Assembly: GCF_026210795.1 (NCBI RefSeq)
Contig: NC_089455.1
Coordinates: 3,224,001-3,288,000, forward strand
Source: Rhizophagus irregularis
Taxonomy: Eukaryota > Glomeromycota > Glomeromycetes > Glomerales > Glomeraceae
Length of the DNA stretch: 64,000 nt
Direction: 5' to 3'
Of the stretch, positions 35,342-47,100 are shown one piece after another (the stretch's first letter is position 1; every line of letters starts with the position of its first letter). Below the pieces are notes generated by a model. The model saw only the letters and a program-made list of their open reading frames with translations. It had not been told where the DNA came from and ran no database searches. Made by a program: the position numbers and the translations under genes.

Positions 35342-35797
35342 ACATGAATATTGCATATAATACTATTGCTGTTTCCGGTTAAAAAAGTATATTATTATAT
35401 CAATATCAATATTTCATTTATATATTTCATTTATAAATTAGTTGTATTTGCTATATATAATCAATCCAAATAATAAAGTCATTTTTTTATCGCTTCAATA
35501 TTATATCAAAAGATTTTTATGTTATCGAAAAATAATGCAAAAAGGAAGATGAGCTATGCATTTAATAACAAGTCTCAATATATTAATTTCTCAATTCTCA
35601 AAACGTTAAATTTTTGTCAATTTATCATGCAACTTGAGTAAAATCTGATATTCTAAATTATTTTTTCATTTTAAAGACAACTAATAATATTGGTCTAGTA
35701 ATTGTAAACTATCACAAGATTTCTAAATTAGTCATTAGCATTATCTTATCTCATCTTTATGTCGTCTCCATAATTCATAATTAAGAACAGAATTACC
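35342..35797. other. Intergenic, no gene seen
   Basis: AT-rich flank between two same-strand genes. No repeat or frame of note. Confidence 0.5.
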
Positions 35798-37815
35798 ATG
35801 TCAAATAAAAATATAAACGATGTTTGCGAAATCTTAGGTGTTGAATCTGGAAGATCAAACTCTTCCGATAAAAAACTTAGTTTGGTTGAAGCTATAAATG
35901 CTAAAAAAGAAAAGGAGAGAAAAGAGAAAAAAGTTGAGAGAAAGACTTTTAAGGGTAAAATATGTTGGGTTTCACGTAATTTTTATACTTTAATGGTTTA
36001 TTTATTATCTTAAATATTAATAGATACACCAGTTAGTCGAGAACTGTCTGCGCTGGTTGGACATCATGTTTCAGTAGCTTTTGAAAGAGCAACTGCTCTA
36101 AAAGCGAAACCCAATCTACATAAAACTGTGGGCAAATGGTAATTAAGAAGTGAGATATGTAAATAATATATAATATTTAACATTGCTTTTCTTTCTACAT
36201 TAATAGGATATCAACAAAATTTATAAATCCTGCTAGGAATGATGATTTAATGTTAAGTCATTGGGTGAAGGAGAATACAGAAGAAGGTAGAGAATAATTC
36301 GTTCTATCTGTACTGGTGGAATTTAAAGACTAATTTTTTTTCTTTAATAGAAGCAATTAATTTTGCAGAATATAATAAAACAGTAGAGGTTTTAGAGTAT
36401 TCAGAAGAAGAATACGAAAAGTATTTGAAAGGTATAACAATCAAATAGAATTTAAATTAGTTCCTTATTAATTTTGATACTTTATTGGCAGATCGAGATT
36501 GGGATAAAGACGAAACTGACTATCTATTTGATTTGTGTCGAAAGTATGATATCAGATGGACTGTAATTCACGATCGTTACGAATGGAAAGATAAGAACAG
36601 AACAATGGAGGTATGAATTCTATATTTATTTAAACGTATATTTATTTAAACGTATTCGCAAATTAATATTATTATTTGGTATTTTAGGACTTAAGAGATC
36701 GATATTACTCTGTCAATAAAAAGATTTATCAAGTACGACCAGTGACGCCTGGCTTGGCTAGTCAAACCGATAAAGGCCAATTGATTGCATTAAATAGTTA
36801 TGATAAAGGTTTGTTGTAATAATTTATTATATTTACATAAGAAATAATAATATTTACTCGTTATTATTTAATTATTTTTCTATAGCTAAAGAAGAAAAAA
36901 GGAAACTTATGTTGCTTAATTTATATTCACGGACAAAAGAACAAATTGAAGAAGAGGAGGCATTACAAGAAATAAGTGATCGTATTCAAGCGAACGAAAA
37001 GAAATTCATTAGGGAAAGAGAGGCTTTGATGAAACAATTTACAGTGGAAATGGTTCAACCAAAACGCAAAAAATCACTGCTGAGTGGACCCACGACCCCT
37101 ACAATAGAAGCCAGTGGTTCGGGTTTTCATAATACCGCTGATATACCTAAAAAAAATCGTCGTACATCGGCATCATCTGTTGGCTCTGCTGCAGTTGAAG
37201 GTAAATAATATTAAATATATATTCTTTTTTTTTATTATATATATATTATATAATATGGTTGATCAAAGAAATATCTTATCCACATGAATAAATAAGCCCA
37301 TTCACCAAAAGAAGTTCATACACCAATCGTATCGAAGAAAGAAAAACTTAATCCAGGTGTTTTAGTACGAAGTCAAAAGATACCTATACCGAAGCAAGCC
37401 TTGTTACTCAAAGTCCACAAAGCTTTACAAGAATTTGGTTTAGGGCCACGTCCAACTATGCCGACAGAAAATGTTTGTTCAAAGTTTACTGAATTACAGA
37501 AAATGACGCAAAATTTATTGGATCTCAAGAAGCAGGTTGATAAGCAAGAACACGAACTAAAAATCAAACGCGCGACACTTCAAAGAGTTTTATCATCTTC
37601 AGGCGGAGAAAGAGCAGGGGTTAGTGCTCAAGATGGTGCTTCTACTGATGGAACTACTGATACAAGCACCATTCCAGTAAGTTGACATAAATTGGGACAT
37701 ATATATATATTATTTAATTTTTTTTTAATTTTTATTATATATTTATAAACAGACAAAGAGAGACAACAGATCACTTCCTAATACACCTCGAGACGTCAAA
37801 CGGGCACGAAAATGA
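35798..37815 (+). CDS. SWC4: SWR1/NuA4 subunit Swc4 (DMAP1 homologue)
   Basis: Nine exons: 35798-35954, 36024-36138, 36207-36286, 36351-36431, 36492-36610, 36688-36808, 36886-37200, 37297-37676 and 37753-37815, giving 476 residues. It is a nuclear scaffold shared by the SWR1 chromatin remodeller (H2A.Z exchange) and NuA4 acetyltransferase. Hallmarks are the N-terminal DVCEILGVESG, then HWVKENTEE and YSEEEYEKYLKDRDWDKDET. The SANT/Myb-like stretch continues TDYLFDLCRKYDIRWTVIHD and LRDRYYSVN. A coiled-coil segment follows (QIEEEEALQEISDRI) and then a DMAP1-type C-terminal region (ALQEFGLGPRPTMPTENVC). The last exon is basic (DVKRARK). The gene converges on PEN-2, with 113 bp between stops. Confidence 0.95.
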
Positions 37816-37928
37816 GAATTTCCAAATGATTAAATCATTATTTATTACTTTATTTCTATAGTGAGATTGAATGTTTTAGATGAATTCAATGCAAATAAAA
37901 ATTATTCTATATATGTAATTATTCAATT

Positions 37929-38297
37929 TTATGCACCTCTTATGGGCAATACTATTATTTTATCAGCGAATTCTCCCCAAGTAATTCTTTGATTTACAAA
38001 AATGCTGTACCAAGTTGAAAGTACAATAAGCCAAAATAAAGCACCTGCCATTGAGAAATATAGATCTAAAAATAAATTAATTTAATCAATTTTAGTCGGA
38101 CCCCCAAAAAAAATCACATAATTATTAGACTTACATTTTTTTATCTCTTTACCAATATCTGAATGTTTAGTTAATGGCCACATATAGATTATGTTAACGA
38201 CCCATAACCAAGGTAGAAACAATAATCCTATAAAAAAGAATTTCTTACATAAGGAAAGTATTTCAGAAGGAGGAATTTTTGAAGGGTTCGGAGGCAT
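37929..38297 (-). CDS. PSENEN: Presenilin enhancer 2, gamma-secretase subunit PEN-2
   Basis: Two exons, 38297-38135 and 38065-37929, give 99 residues (animal PEN-2 is 101). PEN-2 is a small ER/Golgi/endosomal membrane protein that matures and activates presenilin in the gamma-secretase intramembrane protease. Matching features in order are SLCKKFFFIGLLFLPWLWVV (conserved LC(R/K)KY...FLP.LW.VN), IIYMWP, then SMAGALFWLIVLSTWYSIFV (second hydrophobic region) and the short C-terminus ITWGEFADKII..LP. Hydrophobic segments and length match the family. It shares a 206-bp divergent promoter with the PTPS-like gene. PEN-2 is missing from model yeasts, so its presence suggests an early-diverging fungal lineage; presenilin itself is not in this window. 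Confidence 0.93.
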
Positions 38298-38503
38298 TTT
38301 TTTTTTTCAATTGAATAATAGAGGAGCTGAAAGTAGGAATGATATCGTGCACTTTAATTTATGTATTTTTGTACGTTTTTAATAATTTCACGTTACACCA
38401 ATAAATTTGTTACATAGCCGCTAATTAATGCGTTGATTTTAACCTGATTGTATCATAGCAGATTAGCAGATAGCATATCGCCTTTTCTAAAATAAAAAAC
38501 GTT

Positions 38504-39282
38504 ATGGGATCAATTGTATATTTAAGTAGAATTGAGACTTTTTCAGCAGCACATAGATTACATTCGCCTTCTTTATCAGACGAGGAAAACGAAAAATTAT
38601 ATGGAAAATGCAACAATCCAAATGGTCATGGACACAATTACAAAGGTATTTATATGCGGGTTAAATTCACGTACTTTGATTAAATTCCTATTGATTGTGA
38701 AAATTATCAGTTGAAGTTATAGTAAAAGGAAAGATTGATCCATTAACAGGTATGGTGATGAATCTAGAAGAATTAAAAGAATGTATAAAAATAACGGTAA
38801 TGAATGTTTTGGATCATAAGAATCTGGTAGAGATAAGGAACATTTTCTCTATTTTACTTGACAACTCATCGTCTCACTGTTTAAATTATTTTTATATGAT
38901 AGGACCATGATGTGCCGTATTTTAAAAATATACCGAGGTAAGGTTTACTCTTCTTAAAATTACTTTCTCTATGATGTTTAATATAATACTACGTTATCTA
39001 TACAATTTAATGTAGAAAGTTTAATATTTGGTGACTGAAATAGAGATGATCCGCACAAAAAAACTTAATTTATCATTTATTAATTTATCATTTATTAGTT
39101 TAACTAACAATAATTTTTCTCTTGAAAAACTTAGTACATCGGAAAATTTAGCAGTATTCATTTGGTACAATATTAAGGATTATTTATCTGAAAAATCACA
39201 TGAAGGAAAATTATATGAAGTAAAATTATATGAAACTGAAAAAAATGTAGTAATTTATAGGGGAGAAAAGAGCGATGATTAG
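38504..39282 (+). CDS. 6-pyruvoyl-tetrahydropterin synthase family enzyme
   Basis: Four exons: 38504-38645, 38711-38826, 38903-38937 and 39135-39282, giving 146 residues (human PTPS is 145). It converts 7,8-dihydroneopterin triphosphate to 6-pyruvoyl-tetrahydropterin, the second step to tetrahydrobiopterin. The Zn ligands are visible as His in [10 protein letters not shown] and the HxH in NGHGHNY. The catalytic Cys is in [25 protein letters not shown] and [12 protein letters not shown] complete the family pattern, with the Glu and His/Asp positions of the active site. The third exon is only 35 nt. The ATG at 38504 opens directly into the conserved region. A relative such as a QueD-type enzyme is less likely given the eukaryotic motifs. 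Confidence 0.94.
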
Positions 39283-39801
39283 CTTATTCAATATTAATTT
39301 GTTTAATTAGAATTAATTTAATAATACGTTTTGTACTATAACATTTTTATCAAACTTAGAAACTTACGAAACGCTGTATTTCGGTGGGTTAAATTCATTA
39401 TATAACATCAAACAAAGCTTAGAGGAAAATTTTCTATAAAAATTTCTTCTAGCATCCTATTAATCGTGTGTCATCAGTTTGTGCATAGTTTTATTGCTTA
39501 TGTTTCGCCTTCCCATAAAAGTATTGGACGATCATTTTACGGCACAAAAAGAATATCCATTTTTGTCATAATCTCGCTAATTTACCATCCAAATTGACAA
39601 TTCTAACAATTGATCCTGTTACATTTGGAAAGTCGTAGTTATGTTTCCGATGTTTCATAATAAAGGTGAATGATATCAGTTTCTGTTTTGTATTTTAAAC
39701 GATATAAAATTATATTTAAATCAATAAATGTTTAATGGATTGAGGTAAAAGTGTACATATTGCGGTATAGTAATTGGTAACTTGCAATTAACATATTGTA
39801 G
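39283..39801. other. Flank with no clear gene
   Basis: Short open stretches occur at 39500-39573 (plus, MFRLPIKVLDDHFTAQKEYP, then stop) and, in reverse, around 39660-39560 (YDFPNVTGSIVRIVNLDGKL). Neither can be joined into a model. Confidence 0.3.
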
Positions 39802-39915
39802 GACGCGATCTATACATTGTCTGGAAAGGTCAAATACCCAAATGATGAACAACTTATGCAAGTTTGTCATGATGCATTGTCTGTGAATTTAGCAAAATTA
39901 ATGAATTGGTTTTAG
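39802..39915 (+). CDS. Orphan terminal exon of an unrecognised gene
   Basis: After a good acceptor (TTAACATATTGTAG) a 37-codon frame reads DAIYTLSGKVKYPNDEQLMQ, then VCHDALSVNLAKLMNWF, and stops at 39915, just before the tRNA. Composition and codon use look coding, unlike the AT-rich flanks. Its upstream exons were not found. It is phase-compatible with exon 2 of the PTPS-like gene (it would give ..DHKNL-DAIYT..), so an alternative 3' end of that gene is possible, though it would lose the normal C-terminal half. Confidence 0.4.
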   Translation, partial: DAIYTLSGKVKYPNDEQLMQVCHDALSVNLAKLMNWF

Positions 39916-40018
39916 TTAACTGGTATTTCGACCACGTGAATTTAATATTAGTATTTATATCTATATCTATAAAAAATTATTTATATATTTATTTTTATTT
40001 TTGATTTTAATCAAAACG

Positions 40019-40090
40019 GGTTTCGTGGTGTAATGGTTAGCACCCAGGACTTTGAATCCTGTAATCCGAGTTCGATTCTCGGCGAGACCT
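40019..40090 (+). tRNA. tRNA-Gln (anticodon UUG)
   Basis: 72 nt, no intron. The acceptor stem GGTTTCG pairs with CGAGACC (one G-U). The D arm has GGTTAGCACC. The anticodon arm is CAGGA-CTTTGAA-TCCTG with TTG at loop positions 3-5, decoding CAA. The T arm is CCGAG-TTCGATT-CTCGG. The discriminator is T, and no CCA is encoded. A T-run about 20 bp downstream (40106) fits Pol III termination. Confidence 0.97.
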
Positions 40091-41163
40091 CTTTAATTTT
40101 GAATTTTTTTGAACATTAAAGGTTAGACTAAAATAATATATGCGTTTAAGTAGTACAAGATATAAAATACTTTTTTGATCGATAATTCATTTATTTATAT
40201 TGTTACAAATTATGTAATAACAATACAATATGTATATATATATATATCTATTGCTTGTATTATTAAATATAAACATTTTAAAGAATCAAAAGAAAAAAAA
40301 TAATAGCATGTATAGTGTTTTTGATTGAATACTTTTTATACAGTAGAAACTATATGTATAGTAGAATGAATGATGAATATAATAAAAAAATTACAAATTT
40401 TAATATGAAGGGAAAAAATGTTGTGCGGGATGTGTGTGAAAAAAATAAGATGTACCCAGAAAAAGAAAAAATATTAAAATAATAATGAAAATATTATCTC
40501 TCGAATAAATATAAGAAAAGCTTTAAACTCCCTAAAAAATTAAGTACATGTTAAATATTGCATATTCTTCATCTGGCAATCGTCCAAAGTATTTCGTTCT
40601 GACAGATAATAACAAACGATCGCAACAATTATTGCCAATATTGTCACAATTTTTCTTTGGTTCTGTAGATTTACGGTTGAATTTGGTTGAATTGGTTGAA
40701 TTTGGTTGTTGGTTGTTGTTGGATAAATATGCATATATATAGTATTAGAAAGAAAAAATATACATAAATAAAATTTTGTTAATTATCTATCCTCTTCTAA
40801 TTTAAAAAAGATTATTTTTTTTTTATCTAAAGAAAACTATATGAATTGTATTATAAGAAAGAGGAGGATTTTAAAATCTTTCTATTATATATTTGTTGGC
40901 CAAACCTACCCATAGCCCAGCCAAGATGTAGAAGATCCCAGATGAAATTGATTTTGTTAATAATGGATTATTCCCTTCAAAACCCCCCTACAAAAAAAAT
41001 TCTCAAAATTTTGTTTCCCACCTCAAAAAACTCTTATTTTTAATTTTCCCCAACGAAAAAAATTTAAGTTTATATAATAATAAAGAGCACACACAGCCCG
41101 CAATAAAAAAAGGAATAAATAAATTATAAGGAAAAGATTCCTTATCGGTTGAAAATAATCATC
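40091..41163. other. Intergenic, no supported gene
   Basis: This is probably the 3' region of the giant minus-strand gene. A 64-codon minus frame at 40734-40540 contains one hydrophobic stretch (IVTILAIIVAIVCYYLS), but its N-terminal part reads a TTGGTTGAA/TTGTTGG simple repeat, so I do not call it. The polypyrimidine/A-rich stretch at 40895-41060 has no frame of note. Confidence 0.45.
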
Positions 41164-44100
41164 TCAAGTTGATTTTCTTAAGTTACTGGGTTTGCCAAAA
41201 CGTGATCTATCATTTTCTTGAATACTTTGACTAGTTTGACTAGTTTGACTACTCACTTTTCTTGCATATGACATGCGTTTCAACGCCAAGGGACCGCTGC
41301 CCGTTGACCCTTCGACTCGGAGTCCGTGTCCCTTCGGGATAAAGCGGATACTCGCCTCATGAAAACTGGGCCCTGAAGAGGTTTCGTTTCCTCCGATTGT
41401 TGACTCTGTTTCGTCAGATCCGACAAAAGATCTTGCTTTGGGGATGTATTTTTGTTCCAGGTTAGCGTGTTCTGTTGTGGCAGAATGAATTGGAGAGTGA
41501 CATCATTGTTATCTATATTGTCATATAGTAAACGTCAAATTATGAAAAAAAAATAAAATAAAATAAAAAATAAATATCGGGATTTCCAACATGTTGAATA
41601 TTGTTGGAAATCATCATATTCATATACAATTCTTGAGTAGGGCGTGTTACATTAGTATTTCAACAGTGTACATACCGACAAGGAATCTTTAAAATTATTG
41701 AACGGCGAAAAACAATATATTAGAAAATTTTGTAAGAAATTTTGTTAGAAATAAAAACAAATACATAAACCTTTTTATAAGTAATAAATTGAAATCGATT
41801 AAGCTTACTTTGAAAGTTCTGCCCATCCTCCACCGACTCGAACCATAACCATGCGACTTCGCAGTATACGACAATAACAAAGTTTTGGTTCAACTTCTCC
41901 GAACATATATTTGCCTGGTTCTCCTTCAACCATGGAAACTTTAATCTTTACAGGACAAGCATTTACTATTCTCGCTACTTCGACGTCAAGTTGATCGTTA
42001 GGATTGGGAACATAGTTATTAACATTGTGCGGTAGAAGTCTTATTGGTGGACGTCTTGGTGAACCTGGTGAGCCTGGTGTTGGACTTGGTGTTAGACGCG
42101 TAGGAGTCTTGGATGTGTTACGTGAAGTGGAAGGTCGGTATAAAGGATTTCGTGATGGAGATACACCTGGTGAAACAACGCCTCTCCTGCGAGCTTGTAC
42201 ACATAAAAAGGGAGGGACGGTAAGCGTAATGAAGAAGATGACGTTTTTGAAGCAAGTACATTTCTGGATGATCTTTTACCTGATATAAGCTGTGAATTCG
42301 AGCGACTGTGCCGTGTCTTCGGTACTTGACCAGAAAGTAATCGTTTTAACTCTTCTTTCTTTGCATTAGCGACATCAATTAATTCTGACCATTGTTCTTT
42401 TAGTATACCCAATCGATCTTCAACACGCCAATCTTCTTTTAATGGTTCTGCAAGACGTTTGCATTCATCGAATTTTTGATGTATTTTAGGGCAATAATAA
42501 TCATACTTGGTTTCTAGTTCAATTGAACGTGATTGTAACTCAATTTTATCTAATGATGAAAGCGGGGAACCATCCATTGTTGTTGTTGCAATGTCAACGA
42601 CTTCAAGTAATGAGCTCATTAAAGCATTCATTTCATCAGCTTTAGTACCAAACAATGCCAAATTATGTGCTTCCCTAAGTTGAGTTCTCTTTGTATCTAT
42701 TATATTTGCAAGATTAGTTAGTGCTTCAGCTATTCCATGACGTTGTTGTACATATCCTGAATCATTTTCTGTTAAATTATTTATCATCTCATCTAAAGAT
42801 TCAATTCTTGGCCCAAGAATATGATCAACTTCAGCTTGAATTTCATTAAGTTCAAGTTCTCCTCCTTCTACATCATCTTTTGTAGGTAATCTTGGAACAC
42901 CCTCACCAGTAATGAATGATTCAATGTTCAAAACTCTTTCTTTAACTTGATTAATAGCTACTAAAATATCTTTAATAGCGCGTGAAACTTCTTGACTTTC
43001 TTTCGAAGCATTCAAACTTGTTCTTAAATGTGCAAGTAAATCTTTAAGTCCATACCAATCTTCTAGTACACGATTTGTTCGTATTTGTATTGCATCCTTG
43101 ATTTTAGGGTTTGTTTCTTCTGGTTGAGGTGCATCAATTTCAGCACTATTAGTTTCCGGTATGAGAACTCGATGGCTTTGATCTTTGAATTGATCTATAA
43201 CGCCTTGAAAGCTGGCAACTTTTCCTTCTAGACTTATAATTTCATCTTCCTGATCAAGTATACCACCTTGAATACTCAATACTGCCATCTTACAAGAACT
43301 TATCCAGTTTTTGATGTCGTGGGCACTTTTAGCATGTGCATGAACTCTCCTCGAAAGTTCAATTTCGCGACGTTCAAGAGCAACGGTATCAGAAAATTGT
43401 TCTAAAGCTGTTGTAACTTTATTGAAAATATTAACTACGCGATTTTTATTGGTTTCAGGATTTATTTCGATAAGTTTATCTGCCTCATTTTTCAAATCAA
43501 TATTTATTTGTTGATCATATTTGTGCAATTTCTCTTCACTTTCTGAATATCCATCAATAGCATCTCTTATTATTGCCCCAAGAGCGTCAACTTCAAGAGC
43601 ATAATATCCACTATTTTCAAGGTCTTCATGTCTTGATTTTACTATAGCAATTCCCTCACCGCAATTTGATATTATGCGATTTGCTTCCGCATGGAAAGCT
43701 GCTAATAGTGAAGCATTGTTCGCAGCGGTAAGAGCAACCTGGAATGACGCCAATAATTCATCAAGGCGATTAGTTGCTTCGTTATAATGATCATCGAAAT
43801 TTTTACGATTTGTTAAATCAATTAAGTCATCAGGATCATCAATTATATCATTTGCTTTGAGTTTAGTGTCTTCAAGCATTAATTTAGCTTTTTCAATTTT
43901 TTCGTTTAATTCTTTTGCTTCAGCTTCCAAATTATCATAACCCACACTACCTAAACTGTTGATACGCTCTTCCAATCCTCCAAGAATATCATTCTCAACA
44001 TGATATATGGAACCATGTCGATAATGCCAATTTGCAGTTTTGTCAATAAAGCTCTTATATTCCCCTGTAGACACGTCTAAATTGTCCCATGATTGATCAA

Positions 44101-47100
44101 GATTGGATTGCCATTTTAATATATCTTGTAATTCGCGTATTCCTTCTTTTAATGATATTTCATTGAATTCTGCTCTTATACTTTCAAGTTGATCTACGCG
44201 GTCAGGTAATTCTTTTGTGAATTGTTCATAAACCGATGTTAATTCACCGAAATTGTTCTTATTAAGTTCTTTAGAATTTCCTACCATAATACCATGTTTA
44301 GGTTTAACAACTGCAAAAGTTGCTATATAATCATCAATCCATCTTTGTAAGTCACTAGCACGACTCATATAAGCGTTAGCAATTTGCGATGATTGATATG
44401 CTTCAACATCATCGATCTTATTGTTCATCAATTTCTTTAAAGATCCAATAGAATTAACAATTTCTCTTAACAGGTTTTCAAGTTCTTTTGATTCCTTGTC
44501 GTTGAAAGCACCATAATTTTCTTTCAAATTTTCTTGAACCAAGTCATGAAGTTTTATTAAAGAGAAAAGTTCAGCTTGTTCTAAATTATTTAATTTGATC
44601 TGCCAATCTTTCATGTCAGCATTTGTGATTTCTTCAACTGGAGTATTTGACATTATGCTTGATAAATCGTTAACCTTATTAAAAACTTCATCGGCTTTTT
44701 CTTTGAAGTCGACAACTTGAAGAGCTTGATCCAATCTATTTTTTGCTTTAGGTACGTCAGATTGTAATTCTTCCCATAATGCGTCGATTGTTTCTTGTTT
44801 AGCTTTGACGGTTTCAAGATCAGCTTTGATATCTTCAGTATCATCACCACCTTGTTCAATTTCATTTGTCATCTCTTCAATTAATTTATTTGCTAGACTT
44901 TTAGCGAAACTGAAAGCACTATGATAAGCTTGACGCGCAGCTTCTATACCATCAACTTCACCAATAAGATCATGTATTTCGTCTTTTGATAATTTTCCTA
45001 AAGTTTCATTGTTAAGAATATCTCTCAAAACATTTAATTTAGGTTGAATCCATGAAGCAACGTCATCAGCTTGATTTATATAAGATTCGATCATCTTCTT
45101 ACGACGTAATACATTTTGATGTGTCTCTAAAAGGTCTTTCAAACTATTTGACAAAGATTTAAGTGATTCGTTTTGAGCATTAACAGCCTCTTTTATAAGA
45201 TTGTTACTATCTTCTGTACGTCCCATTCTATCGTTTTCGTCATTCTGTATTGAACATGTGGGATACTCAATTCGTGAAGCAATGTCTTCACATAAAGTTT
45301 GAACTCGATCCGCAAAACCGTTAACTGCAGTGGAAACTGTGCTTCCTTCTCCACCAGGTGAACTTGGTTCATTGGACAAGAGAATCTAAAAAAAAATTTA
45401 TATTTAATATATATTTTTATAAGAAACACTTAAAATCATTCGTTAATAATCACCTGTTGGATCTGATCTGCCTCTTTTTCCAACTGAGCACCATCTGCCA
45501 TATAGTCCATAACAGCTTTTCGTTGATCTATTACATCTCTAGCATATTTATCTAATACATCTAATTCATTAAGAATTTCATTCAATTTTTTACGTCTCTC
45601 TTCTATATGTTCTGGTATATCTTTTTCTTTCGCAGCCATAACTTTTCCATAATCATCAACCTTATCACTAACAGATTTGACAGTATTTTTATCAAACTCG
45701 GCAACTTTCTTATTAAGATCATCTAATTCAGCAATCAAATTTTCACGAACTGAATCTATAGCATTTTTGTCTATAGGATCTTCTTGGGTTTGCCATGAAG
45801 CTTTATTAAAGATAAAATTATCAAGTTCATCTACAAGTTGATTTGCATTTGAAATTACATTATCGAGTTCTCCGGATAGTTTCATCGTATCTTGATAAGA
45901 TTTTAATAACTCGTCAAGTTCCTTAGAAAGATTAATAAGATCTTCCATACGAGTATCGACAACTTTTTTTATTGGTGCATTAACATCATCAGTGGATAGT
46001 GAATCATTAGGATAGGCAATTTTATCTGCGAATTCATGTTTCAAACTATTCAAATAGTCTTTAAAGGTTGCTAACTTATCGGTAAAACCGGGATCCACCT
46101 CCCCATTTTCTTCAGCAGATCTCAATTGTTCTTTCAATAATTCTCCTTCCTTTTCTACAAAATTTGCTTGGTTAAGGTATGTATTTATGGCATCTCTTTG
46201 ATCCAAAACTTGTTTACTTAAATCTACGCGTCCAGTGAGATTATCGAAACGTTTTATAAGATTAAGTTGACGATCAGAAATATGTTTAGGGGGTGATTGT
46301 GATAAATAAGATTTAATGGATGATACCATATCATCATATGCTAATTTTGTTGAAGTCAAAGGTTTCTCTTCAAATTCTGAAACATTTTGTTTTAAATCGG
46401 TAAATTCTTGATGTATATCAGTTTCTGGATTGGCATTGTCCGGTGACCATCTTGCTTTCTCGGATATATATTCATTAATTTGATTAGTTAATTCATCAAT
46501 AGAACTTGTACAAGGACCATGTTGATCTTCCCATTTAGCACGACTATGTAATACTGAAAGATTCAGTTGGCGTGATGATGATACTGATTGAAGTTCTCCA
46601 AAATTTTTATTAATATTTTCTAATGCCTCGCGTAGCGGTTTTTGATCGACGCTTTTACATTTAGCTTTTTTAATATCTTCCAATAAGGTTTCAAAATCAT
46701 TACGGACTTGACTTATATCTTCAACATCAACTCTCGTATTTTCTCTAAGGAAGGTTTCATGTTCTTCTTGCATTTTTTGAACTTCAGATTCATTCCAAGG
46801 ACATTCTTCAGCAAGAGGATCGATTTTCTTTTCTTCTAGTATATTTAGCCTTTGTGTGATCCAGTCTTGTAAACGAGAGGAATCTTCCAAACATTTATTA
46901 GCTCGTTGCTGAAGCTCCAAGGACGTTTGATATGTTTCATATAATTTATTTAATTCTTCTCCCGCAGATTCCAATGAAGATATCCGTTTTTTAGCAGCTT
47001 CCTCTATGGCAGTATTTTTTGTAATTTTTACTTCATCCATGATAGGACTTGTAGGATATGGTAATTTCGAACCACGTTCATCCCATAAAGTTGTAACATT

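Noticed and set aside
40540-40734. 64-residue minus frame with one hydrophobic helix
   Set aside because: Half of it reads a TTGGTTGAA simple repeat; lies in the likely 3' untranslated region; no homologue recognised.
42092-42279. Direct read-through C-terminus of the giant gene (ending LRLPSLPFYV..LLRV)
   Set aside because: A GT-AG intron 42279-42194 leads to the GAR domain, a known conserved end; the read-through has no conserved features.
42025-42288. 87-codon plus frame rich in Gly/Arg
   Set aside because: Shadow of the Ser/Pro/Arg linker of the giant minus-strand gene.
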